From positions 1-9,420 of the forward strand of contig JBAXRT010000116.1 of the NCBI GenBank assembly GCA_037131065.1: a stretch of DNA of 9,420 nucleotides, written 5' to 3'. Shown piece by piece: positions 1 to 5,811 of the stretch. Within the stretch, counting starts at the first letter, position 1, and each line of letters begins with the position of its first letter. The position numbers and the translations under genes are program-made. The notes under the pieces are model-generated. The model did not search any database, had not been told where the DNA came from, and was given only the letters and a program-made list of their open reading frames with translations. Source of the DNA: JBAXRT01 sp037131065 (GTDB lineage: Bacteria; Bacteroidota; Bacteroidia; Bacteroidales; FEN-979).

Positions 1-237
1 TTCAACATCAGGGTAGAGCAGGGGAACATTAACACCAAAAGGTTTATCTGTCGCCGCTCTGCATTTCCTGATGTGCTCTTCAAGGATCCCCGGGTACATC
101 GACCCTGCTCCGATCAGTCCAAGTCCCCCCGCATTGCTAACCGCTGAAGCAAGCCTCCAGCCGCTGCACCAGATCATCCCGGCCTGTACAATCGGGTAGC
201 GGATGCCGAAGAGGGTCGTGATGCGGTTTGGGGTCAT
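1..237 (-). CDS. Nitronate monooxygenase / FabK-like flavoprotein (N-terminal part, cut by window edge)
   Basis: The 79 codons visible begin MTPNRITTLFGIRYPIVQAG and continue with GMIW, LASAVSNAGGLGLIGAG and TDKPFGVN. This is the typical N-terminus of the 2-nitropropane dioxygenase/nitronate monooxygenase family, which includes the FMN enoyl-ACP reductase FabK: YPIVQAGM forms the first TIM-barrel strand and the AVSNAGGLGLIG segment follows it. Known members are FMN enzymes that oxidise alkyl nitronates or, as FabK, reduce enoyl thioesters. The catalytic region and most of the barrel lie outside the window, so the two activities cannot be separated. The ATG at 237-235 overlaps the thiolase stop (TGA, 236-234) as ATGA, which implies translational coupling and places this flavoprotein in the acyl-CoA operon. 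A role on an acyl or enoyl thioester is therefore an attractive inference, but not shown. Confidence 0.85.
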   Translation of the reverse strand, partial: MTPNRITTLFGIRYPIVQAGMIWCSGWRLASAVSNAGGLGLIGAGSMYPGILEEHIRKCRAATDKPFGVNVPLLYPDVE

Positions 238-1469
238 TTGTAAACAATCGAAACCAGGCTCTTGTCGTCGCCACCCATGTTCACGGTCAGTCCGTAAGGA
301 CGGTCGCCAGGAATGGTCACTTGGGCGTCGCCGGCTTTGCCGGTGAGCTGTTCCCATATTGTAACTGCCTGGTGAACTCCGGTTCCTCCGGTGGGATGTC
401 CCCATCCGATTAGCCCGCCGGTTGTATTGATGGGGAACTTACCGGTGCGTGCGGTGTTTCCTTCAAGGATGAAATCGGTTCCTTTACCCTTTTCGGCAAA
501 ACCGATCGCCTCCATGCACATTACGCCGGCAATAGTAAAGCAGTCGTGGATCTCTGCAGTGCCGATCTGGTCGCGGGTGATCCCGGCCGAGGCAAGGGCC
601 TCCTTCACTGCCTGTTTGGTAGTGCTCAATTCGGTCGGGTCGATCGGCTTTTTCGTGATATCCTCTTCGATCTGTCCCCAGCCAACAACTTCAACAGCAT
701 CTTTCAAAGCGATCCCGACTCTTTTCAGGCCCTCTTCCGAGACAATGGCGATGGCCGATGCCCCGTCGGAAACCTTTGAACAGTCGAACACATTCAGGTT
801 ATCGACAAAGGATTTTCCGTTCGGCTCCATCATTCCCTGGGCTTCAAGATCCTTGGTAGTATTGTGGAACTCCTGTGCCGTCGGGCAAAGACGGGCATTT
901 TCGATGGCGTTGCGGTACCAGCGGGCAAAGGCCTTGCGGGTCTTCTCCCTTCCGTACTTCTCAAAGTAGGCTCCTGCCCTGTCGCTAAACTGTCCCGGGA
1001 AGAAATAGGCATGTCCGTTCTTTCGATCCTGAAACCAGCCGGCTCCGGCCAGGATATCGGCCCCGTAAATGGCTTTCACGGTGTTCTGCACCTCGACACC
1101 GACCACAAGAACCACATCTGCTGTCTCGGCCAGCACGCTCTTGATCCCGGTCATCAGGGCAAGTCCGCCTGTACCGCAGGCACCCTCGACCCGTACCGCT
1201 GGTTTATATCGTAATCCTTCATCAACATATGGAAAGAAAGCAGCGAGGTTGGCCTGCTTATTGAAGCGGGAGGCCATGAAATTCCCGATCACACATTCAT
1301 CCACATTTTTTGCACCCCCGATCTTCTTAAGAGTACCTTGCCCTGCCTCTTTTATGTAATGTTCCAGCCCGGGACGCTCCTTTTTCGGGTTGAACTCCTT
1401 GCGGCCGGTTCCCATTGATATTGTGTTGTAACCGGCAATCATATATACTTTTCTTCTGAGCTTCTTCAT
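234..1469 (-). CDS. SCP2/SCP-x-type thiolase (acetyl-CoA acetyltransferase-like)
   Basis: A 411-residue thiolase-superfamily protein of usual length. Visible motifs: the nucleophile cysteine in VEGACGTGG (Cys98); DCSKVSDGASA (229-239); HDCF (His308, Cys310), diagnostic of the SCP2/SCP-x thiolase branch, which replaces the NEAF of classical thiolases; and GGLIGWGHPTGGTG (351-364), the C-terminal glycine-rich loop with catalytic His358. Thiolases split 3-ketoacyl-CoA with CoA to acetyl-CoA plus a shortened acyl-CoA, or run in reverse as a condensation. All catalytic residues are present, so activity is likely; the substrate chain length cannot be read. It sits 52 bases after the hydroxyacyl-CoA dehydrogenase gene on the same strand and overlaps the next gene by ATGA. 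The start at 1469 (MKKLRRKVYM) is chosen because the first beta strand begins right after it; Met10 is an alternative. No Shine-Dalgarno sequence is obvious; the leader is A-rich. Confidence 0.93.
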   Translation of the reverse strand: MKKLRRKVYMIAGYNTISMGTGRKEFNPKKERPGLEHYIKEAGQGTLKKIGGAKNVDECVIGNFMASRFNKQANLAAFFPYVDEGLRYKPAVRVEGACGTGGLALMTGIKSVLAETADVVLVVGVEVQNTVKAIYGADILAGAGWFQDRKNGHAYFFPGQFSDRAGAYFEKYGREKTRKAFARWYRNAIENARLCPTAQEFHNTTKDLEAQGMMEPNGKSFVDNLNVFDCSKVSDGASAIAIVSEEGLKRVGIALKDAVEVVGWGQIEEDITKKPIDPTELSTTKQAVKEALASAGITRDQIGTAEIHDCFTIAGVMCMEAIGFAEKGKGTDFILEGNTARTGKFPINTTGGLIGWGHPTGGTGVHQAVTIWEQLTGKAGDAQVTIPGDRPYGLTVNMGGDDKSLVSIVYK

Positions 1470-1521
1470 TTTCTGTTTTTTTGAACTTTTTTAATGACCC
1501 CTCCCGTCGCCAAGGGTGGGA

Positions 1522-2853
1522 TTACAAATAGTTGTTGATCGGTCCGTAGGCATGGAAAAACCCGGTAAGCAACACAGTGTTAACATCATTCTCATTGAAG
1601 GCAACACCTGAGCTGACGAGCTTTTTACCGATCTCACACGATTTCTTTGCATAATTCCTTGCCAGCTCTGCACCTGGTGAAACTGCACCCTTCAGCTCCC
1701 GGAAATATTTGGTCAGGATCTCCTCCTTTGACTTGTTCCCTACTACGGTTTTCCAGGCAGGAGCAGCAGGCATAGTGCCCAGCTTTCCATCAACCTTCGC
1801 CAGGAACTCTGCCATGGCAACATAGGCCTTCTTTTCAGGATCAAAGATGGCAACCGGTTTTCCTTTTTCATATTTCAGGATGCCATCCTTCTGCGAACCG
1901 TCGGAGAACTGTCCTCCCTTCACTCCGTTTGCAAGCATCTTATCAAGCAGCGGGCTGTGCAGATCCTCATCTTTCAGGTATGGATTCATCACCGACATGA
2001 TGAAGCTGCAGACATCGACTCCTACATAATCGATCAGCTGTAAAATGCCCATCGGCCTGACCAGACTCTCCTGGCTTATACGGTTGACGGCATATACAGC
2101 CTCAACAAACGACATCTCCCTGCCAAGTTTTTCAACTTCTGAAGTAGCATGGAGGATGTCGCGCATGAAATGCCCGTTTCCTATGAAACCGGCCTTGTCG
2201 TTGGCGGGAACCACGACCTTTCGCAGGCTTTTGGCATAGATAAGTGCAAATTCTTCAACCTCTTTCAGTGTTTCTTTGGCCTTGATAACTTCAACCAATC
2301 TCTGAACTGCCGGAGGATTATAAAAATGGAACCCGATGATCCTGCCACCAAGTTTTGCTCCCTCATCCAGTTCGGTGATGGGGATGGAGGAGGTATTGGT
2401 AAAGAACCATGGCTCAATGGTGCAATTGGCACTGATCTTTGAAAAGATACTCACCTTAAGTGCAGGATCCTCCTTGATCGCCTCGAAGATCATCCTCGAG
2501 TCGTAAGCTGCTTCAAGACGGGTAGAAGGCCGTACGATACTCATCACATCAAATATGTACTGATCGATGATGTCGTAATTCTCGATCAAATCCTTGCGGT
2601 CGGCATAAACTTTTCTCAGCTGGATAGTCTTCTTTTCAGCCATCTTCAGGACTTGGGCTTTCAGATACCTCATCAGCCCTGCCAGGGCTTCATCGGAGAC
2701 ATCGATGGCATTCAGGACAAAGGCTTTTCCCTTGTTCTCTGGTTTGAGACTGAGATCGGCCATTTCCAGGGCTGTAAGCAGCAGGATACCGCTCCCCATT
2801 TTTCCTGCAGCACCGAGGACGGAAACATGTTGCAGTCTTTCTTCGTAAGTCAT
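1522..2853 (-). CDS. 3-hydroxyacyl-CoA dehydrogenase, long single-chain form
   Basis: A 443-residue NAD-dependent 3-hydroxyacyl-CoA dehydrogenase, oxidising 3-hydroxyacyl-CoA to 3-ketoacyl-CoA. The Rossmann loop is VLGAAGKMGSGI (12-23). The substrate-binding serine lies in NTSSIPITEL (153-162). The catalytic dyad is His176 in GFHFYNP and Glu188 in RLVEVI, with the 12-residue separation seen in characterised enzymes. AGFIGNG (221-227) closes the NAD domain and RPMGILQLIDYVGVDV (266-281) opens the C-terminal helical domain. Typical single-domain enzymes have about 280-300 residues. The extra length here comes from insertions near 30-45 and 75-135 and from a C-terminal extension of roughly 100 residues after position 340 ending GPINNYL. 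It resembles neither FadB-type fusions (no hydratase domain attached) nor the short HbdA type. It lies between the hydratase and thiolase genes, consistent with a shared pathway. Confidence 0.92.
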   Translation of the reverse strand: MTYEERLQHVSVLGAAGKMGSGILLLTALEMADLSLKPENKGKAFVLNAIDVSDEALAGLMRYLKAQVLKMAEKKTIQLRKVYADRKDLIENYDIIDQYIFDVMSIVRPSTRLEAAYDSRMIFEAIKEDPALKVSIFSKISANCTIEPWFFTNTSSIPITELDEGAKLGGRIIGFHFYNPPAVQRLVEVIKAKETLKEVEEFALIYAKSLRKVVVPANDKAGFIGNGHFMRDILHATSEVEKLGREMSFVEAVYAVNRISQESLVRPMGILQLIDYVGVDVCSFIMSVMNPYLKDEDLHSPLLDKMLANGVKGGQFSDGSQKDGILKYEKGKPVAIFDPEKKAYVAMAEFLAKVDGKLGTMPAAPAWKTVVGNKSKEEILTKYFRELKGAVSPGAELARNYAKKSCEIGKKLVSSGVAFNENDVNTVLLTGFFHAYGPINNYL

Positions 2854-3003
2854 GTTATTAATATTTACAGTTGATATATTACTTAGGATTATCTCAATTC
2901 ATTATCAGTTTAAGGTTTCAAGTTTTAGGTTTACTCACAATCACATTCCTTTTATTAAGTGTTCGTGATTGCTTCGCAATTCAGGTTTAATTGACCCTTG
3001 TGA
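2854..3003. other. Intergenic region between hydratase and dehydrogenase genes
   Basis: This 150-base AT-rich gap has no coding potential. It holds a heptamer tandem repeat (2913-2933), a 7-bp inverted repeat (CAATCAC 2938-2944 with GTGATTG 2965-2971) and an overlapping small hairpin (ATTGC 2968-2972 / GCAAT 2976-2980). Neither hairpin is followed by a T run in the direction of the operon, so they do not look like intrinsic terminators. I see no good TAnnTTTG promoter for the dehydrogenase gene, so read-through from the hydratase gene remains possible. Confidence 0.6.
2913..2933. repeat. Three tandem heptamers, consensus A(G/A)GTTTN
   Basis: Three contiguous 7-base units are visible: AGGTTTC (2913-2919), AAGTTTT (2920-2926) and AGGTTTA (2927-2933). 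They lie in non-coding sequence between two genes of one operon. The unit length matches the separate heptamer array at the right end of the window although the sequence differs. Function unknown; it may be a drifting simple-sequence repeat. Confidence 0.6.
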
Positions 3004-3774
3004 TTACCATTCCGGTTTCCGTTTTTCGAGGAAGGCTTTCATCCCCTCTTTGGTAACGGGGTGACTGAAAAGTTTCGAAAACTCAGCTGCCTCGAGTTCC
3101 GAGGCTTTTGAAAAGTTCATCCCGATCCCCTGCCTGATTGTCTGTTTGGAAACTTCTGCCGCCTTCGAACCGTTGGATGCAATCTTCGTCGCCAGTTTCA
3201 TCACCTCCTCCATAAGCGCTTCCGGTTCAGTGATTTTCTGGACCAATCCGATCCGCAAAGCATCTTCGGCAGAAATCGTCTCTGCAGTGAGAATGAGCCA
3301 CAGGGCATTTCCAAGGCCGGTAAGCCTCGATAATCTCTGCGTGCCGGCATACCCTGGTATCAGACCGAGGTTCATCTCAGGCTGGCCGAATTTGGCCAGC
3401 TTGCTGGCAACCCGGAAATCGCAGGCCATGGCAAGTTCGCATCCGCCACCAAGGGCGTAACCATTCACGGCAGCAATGACAGGGAAGCGGAGCGCTTCGA
3501 GCCGGTCGAAAGTCTGATGACCTTTTTTTGAAAAGGATAACCCTTGCTCAGGTGTCATGTTCGCCATCTCTGCAATGTCGGCCCCCGCCACAAATGCCTT
3601 TCCCTCTCCCGTGATGACCAGCACCCTGATATCTTCCCGGGGGGATATATCATCGAGGTAGTGGTTGAATTCGGCAAAGAAATCGGAATTGAGGGCATTC
3701 ATCGCGGCGGGACGACTGATCGTGAGCACGGCGATGCCCCCCGAAATGGTGTCTTTCAGAATTTTATATTCCAT
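3004..3774 (-). CDS. Enoyl-CoA hydratase / crotonase
   Basis: A 256-residue crotonase-family protein of standard length that adds water to trans-2-enoyl-CoA (or dehydrates 3-hydroxyacyl-CoA). The oxyanion-hole segments are FVAGADI (61-67) and ALGGGCELAMACDF (107-120). The two catalytic glutamates are both present: Glu113 in GGCELA and Glu133 in GQPEMNLGLIPG, 20 residues apart as in characterised hydratases. GTQRLSRLTG (144-153) and the C-terminal EKRKPEW are also typical of the family. Presence of both glutamates argues for a true hydratase rather than an isomerase or dehalogenase paralogue. It is the first gene of the leftward acyl-CoA cluster; the dehydrogenase follows after 150 bases. A candidate promoter and a terminator for the upstream gene lie in the 80 bases before it. 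The start at 3774 is the natural N-terminus (MEYKILKDTISGGIAVLTI). Confidence 0.93.
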   Translation of the reverse strand: MEYKILKDTISGGIAVLTISRPAAMNALNSDFFAEFNHYLDDISPREDIRVLVITGEGKAFVAGADIAEMANMTPEQGLSFSKKGHQTFDRLEALRFPVIAAVNGYALGGGCELAMACDFRVASKLAKFGQPEMNLGLIPGYAGTQRLSRLTGLGNALWLILTAETISAEDALRIGLVQKITEPEALMEEVMKLATKIASNGSKAAEVSKQTIRQGIGMNFSKASELEAAEFSKLFSHPVTKEGMKAFLEKRKPEW

Positions 3775-3807
3775 TGTTAATTATTTAACTATCAGTTTGT
3801 TTTCGCG

Positions 3808-3848
3808 ATTTAAAAGTAAAGAAATTTTTGAATGAACAAAATATTTCT
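3808..3848 (-). terminator. Probable AT-rich intrinsic terminator after the secreted hydrolase gene
   Basis: On the minus strand AGAAATATTTTG (3848-3837) pairs with CAAAAATTTCT (3830-3820) through 11 base pairs with a single bulged A and a six-base loop (3836-3831). The 3' arm is followed by TTTACTTTTAAA. It begins six bases after the stop codon of the gene ending at 3855. The stem is almost all A-T, weaker than a classic terminator, but AT-rich terminators fit this base composition. Confidence 0.5.
3811..3840 (-). promoter_or_regulatory. Possible Bacteroidetes-type promoter of the acyl-CoA cluster
   Basis: On the minus strand TTTG (3840-3837) is followed after 18 bases by TACTTTTA (3818-3811), a 7-of-8 match to TAnnTTTG by specified and free positions, with the last G replaced by A. 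It would start transcription about 30 bases before the hydratase ATG. The -33 element lies inside the hairpin at 3820-3848, so terminator and promoter overlap. The match is moderate and AT-rich sequence gives many chance hits. Confidence 0.3.
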
Positions 3849-3854
3849 AGTTAC

Positions 3855-5351
3855 TTATTTCGCGATTTGTGCATTACTGACAAACCGTGAGGTATAAACG
3901 TTCTGGTCGCAGGTAAGACGGATGGTATAAATCCCCCGGTTCAGCGACGAGATATCGATGCCGTTCTGCAGGGAAAGCCTTGCCGAAAAGAGAATTCTTT
4001 TGCCGGTGAGATCGAATATCTCGGCACGATAATCACCTGACGGGATCCCTGACATGTATATCATGTGCCCTGATGGATTTGGATAGATCTTTACCTGGGC
4101 GTTTTCCTTTAGCTCTTCAATCGAAACAGTGGGATCTGCAAACAGGTCGGAAAGAGCATAAACAGCCGGGTCATTCAGGTATGCCGCGTGACCATTGCGA
4201 TAAATGGCAATCCTGAAATAATCATACTCCGGTGCAAACTGCATAAACTGCATGTTGATCGACTGATGGGAGTGATCGCGGAGAATATTCCAGTTGCTGT
4301 CGAGGCTTATCATGGTGCCGTTGCCGATGTTATTCTTTACTGAATTATAGCGGGAATCATAGTTCCGGGCATCATTGCGCTTAATCTGGAAGTTGGATGC
4401 ATACAGGTTATCGCCGGGGATGTTATCGTCGTAATCGTTATAACGGAAAGTGTGTGTCGGGCTGGTGGGCGTCAGTTCCGCAACCATTGCCACGAGGCTG
4501 TCAACAGAATTTGAGCGGCCCAGTGAGGAGACGACATATCCGCTGGCAAAGCCATTGGTACAATCCCTTAGTACAGACTGCACGTCCTGGACATCACGGG
4601 ATCCGTCGCTATTATAATCATCTGCTTCCAGTGCCTTGCGCAAGGCAAGCCAGACGGGCAGATATTGTTTGCCATGGAACCCGGAAGCAGTGTAATCATT
4701 CATCACATGTTGAAAGGCACAGTAATCTTCATTGATCCCCGACAGGGCGCTGATCATACCCGCGTAACCGATCAGCATCCACTTTTTCTCATCCTGTTCA
4801 GAAGGAAAGTGTACGACCATGATCTGGTTATTTACCAGGATACCGGAGTAGATCCAGTCGAGATGACGGGAAACGACCGATTTCCCATCAAGGTCAGTCC
4901 CTGCCGTTGCGTTGTTCCAGCTCATAAGTGAGGCACATCCTTGTCCGGTTGATTTACCGAGAACATTAGCGAGATCAAGGAGGGAATTGCCTACGAGCAC
5001 ATCGGTTTTATCAAGATTATCAGGATTTGTCCCTGAAGCATTCATCCCGTCGATGACTGCCTGGGCTTCATCCTGGTAGAGCTGCGGAATGGCTATGTCG
5101 TTGCCCTGGATGATGACCTGGCGAGCGGAGCTGTAAAAAGCACCGAACTGGGGTTTGATATAGTTTGTCATCATAGCGGTTATGGAAGCCCCCGTGAGGT
5201 AACCCAAAGCATAGCCCCGTTGCTGATGTGTTCCCCATACTTTGATCACACGGAGTCCAAGAGTATCAGAATAAACGATCCCATTGACCGGCTGTCCAGT
5301 GCCATGGCCGGCGGCCATTACCATACATAAAAAGAGCAATACTTTTTTCAT
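3855..5351 (-). CDS. Secreted C45/acid-ceramidase-like Ntn hydrolase with T9SS type A sorting domain
   Basis: A 498-residue exported protein. Residues 1-20 form a signal peptide (MKK plus hydrophobic core). The core (about 30-400) resembles the C45-like Ntn hydrolases (acyltransferases, bile-salt-hydrolase, acid-ceramidase and phospholipase-B-like proteins). QGCASLMSWN carries a candidate nucleophile Cys139 and DGKSVVSRHLDW (155-166) the following conserved strand, the usual C-x-S ... G-x-N/H-x-D-W arrangement. These enzymes normally process themselves to expose the cysteine and cleave amide bonds; the substrate is unknown here. Residues 245-256 read DYNSDGSRDVQD, a dockerin/EF-hand-type calcium loop inside the catalytic domain. 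From about 418 a T9SS type A domain follows (VKIYPNPSG, AEIFDLTGKR, GIDISSLNRGIYTIRL), which directs export through the outer membrane and surface attachment or release. A promoter lies just upstream, divergent from the gene at 5439, and a hairpin terminator follows. Confidence 0.8.
   Translation of the reverse strand: MKKVLLFLCMVMAAGHGTGQPVNGIVYSDTLGLRVIKVWGTHQQRGYALGYLTGASITAMMTNYIKPQFGAFYSSARQVIIQGNDIAIPQLYQDEAQAVIDGMNASGTNPDNLDKTDVLVGNSLLDLANVLGKSTGQGCASLMSWNNATAGTDLDGKSVVSRHLDWIYSGILVNNQIMVVHFPSEQDEKKWMLIGYAGMISALSGINEDYCAFQHVMNDYTASGFHGKQYLPVWLALRKALEADDYNSDGSRDVQDVQSVLRDCTNGFASGYVVSSLGRSNSVDSLVAMVAELTPTSPTHTFRYNDYDDNIPGDNLYASNFQIKRNDARNYDSRYNSVKNNIGNGTMISLDSNWNILRDHSHQSINMQFMQFAPEYDYFRIAIYRNGHAAYLNDPAVYALSDLFADPTVSIEELKENAQVKIYPNPSGHMIYMSGIPSGDYRAEIFDLTGKRILFSARLSLQNGIDISSLNRGIYTIRLTCDQNVYTSRFVSNAQIAK
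4584..4619 (-). other. Dockerin-like calcium-binding loop within the Ntn hydrolase
   Basis: Codons 245-256 of the secreted hydrolase encode D-Y-N-S-D-G-S-R-D-V-Q-D, matching the DxNxDGxxDxxD spacing of dockerin type I and related EF-hand-like calcium loops. It is followed by a helix-like VQSVLRD. Only one copy is present, whereas dockerins have two, so this is more likely a structural calcium site than a cohesin-binding module. Confidence 0.55.
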
Positions 5352-5372
5352 ACCCCATAAAATTGATTGTCA

Positions 5373-5403
5373 TAAAATTAACAGAATCTCTCATGATTAC
5401 AAA
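5373..5403 (-). promoter_or_regulatory. Promoter of the secreted hydrolase gene (Bacteroidetes type)
   Basis: On the minus strand TTTG (5403-5400), a 19-base spacer and TAATTTTA (5380-5373) match the Bacteroidetes -33/-7 consensus with one mismatch (last G to A). The box ends 21 bases before the ATG at 5351, giving a short leader. It lies in the 87-base divergent gap. Confidence 0.5.
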
Positions 5404-5411
5404 ATCTTAAT

Positions 5412-5419
5412 TAAGTTTG
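5412..5419 (+). promoter_or_regulatory. -7 box of the small anchored-protein gene
   Basis: TAAGTTTG at 5412-5419 is an exact TAnnTTTG match and ends 19 bases before the ATG at 5439. No TTTG is seen at the expected -33 position, so only half of the promoter is convincing. With the opposing promoter at 5373-5403 it forms a compact divergent promoter region. Confidence 0.4.
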
Positions 5420-5438
5420 TAAATCAAAAAACACCCTT

Positions 5439-5804
5439 ATGAAGAAGTTTCTTATCTGGGCCGCCGTAGTGATTATGATCGTCCTGGGCTGCTGGATCTA
5501 CTGGAAATATTGCTTCACCTACAGTGAGGGCTACCGGGCAGGATTGCTCCAGAAGTTTTCTTACAAAGGCACTATTTTCAAGACCTATGAAGGGGAGATC
5601 ATCCTGAGCAGTGTGGAGAGCAATAAAAATGTTGCCCTGGCTTCGGAGAAGTTCTTTTTCTCGGTTCCCGACAAAACGGTGGCAAACAATCTTGAGAAGC
5701 TGGAGGGATACATGGTCGTAGTCCATTACCGTGAAAAGAACGGGGTTCTCTTCTGGAGGGGCGAAACGAAATATCTCGTCGACAGTGTCTCGGTAAAAAA
5801 TTAG
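5439..5804 (+). CDS. Small membrane-anchored protein of unknown function
   Basis: A 121-residue protein with one N-terminal hydrophobic segment (about 5-24, beginning MKKFLIWAAVVIMIV) that could be a membrane anchor or uncleaved signal, followed by a soluble domain of about 95 residues. The distinctive part is YSEGYRAGLLQKFSYKG (28-44) and FKTYEGEI (47-54). From memory, short Bacteroidetes proteins with this motif are sometimes labelled 6-phosphogluconate dehydrogenase; at 121 residues and without a dinucleotide-binding glycine loop that enzyme is ruled out here. The charge pattern suggests a domain outside the cytoplasmic membrane, in the periplasm, but topology is not proven. It is the only rightward gene in the window, divergent from the secreted hydrolase and convergent with the lipoprotein gene, whose stop lies seven bases past its own. 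I do not recognise a function. Confidence 0.8.
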   Translation: MKKFLIWAAVVIMIVLGCWIYWKYCFTYSEGYRAGLLQKFSYKGTIFKTYEGEIILSSVESNKNVALASEKFFFSVPDKTVANNLEKLEGYMVVVHYREKNGVLFWRGETKYLVDSVSVKN

Positions 5805-5811
5805 CCTGTCC

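Larger units (their letters stand above)
3801..3868. repeat. Direct repeat of AAATCGCGAAA
   Basis: On the minus strand the 11-mer AAATCGCGAAA occurs at 3868-3858, where it forms the last codons of the secreted hydrolase gene, and again at 3811-3801 in the leader of the hydratase gene. The copies are 57 bases apart and bracket the hairpin at 3820-3848. TCGCGA is itself a palindrome, so a protein-binding site is conceivable, but the first copy is coding and chance cannot be excluded. Confidence 0.35.

Noticed and set aside
391..969. A 192-codon open frame on the plus strand inside the thiolase gene
   Set aside because: It runs antisense to a gene with all thiolase motifs intact; its translation has no recognisable domain and its composition is that of an antisense frame.
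2965..2980. Small hairpin ATTGC-TTC-GCAAT considered as terminator of the hydratase gene
   Set aside because: Five base pairs only and no T run follows on the minus strand.
4584..4619. A true dockerin domain in the secreted hydrolase
   Set aside because: Only one calcium loop is present and it lies inside the catalytic domain, not in a duplicated terminal module; no cohesin-like protein is nearby.
5424..5726. A 100-codon leftward frame overlapping the small anchored protein gene
   Set aside because: The plus-strand frame has a membrane anchor, a good -7 box and a conserved-looking motif, whereas the leftward frame has none of these and starts inside the opposing gene.
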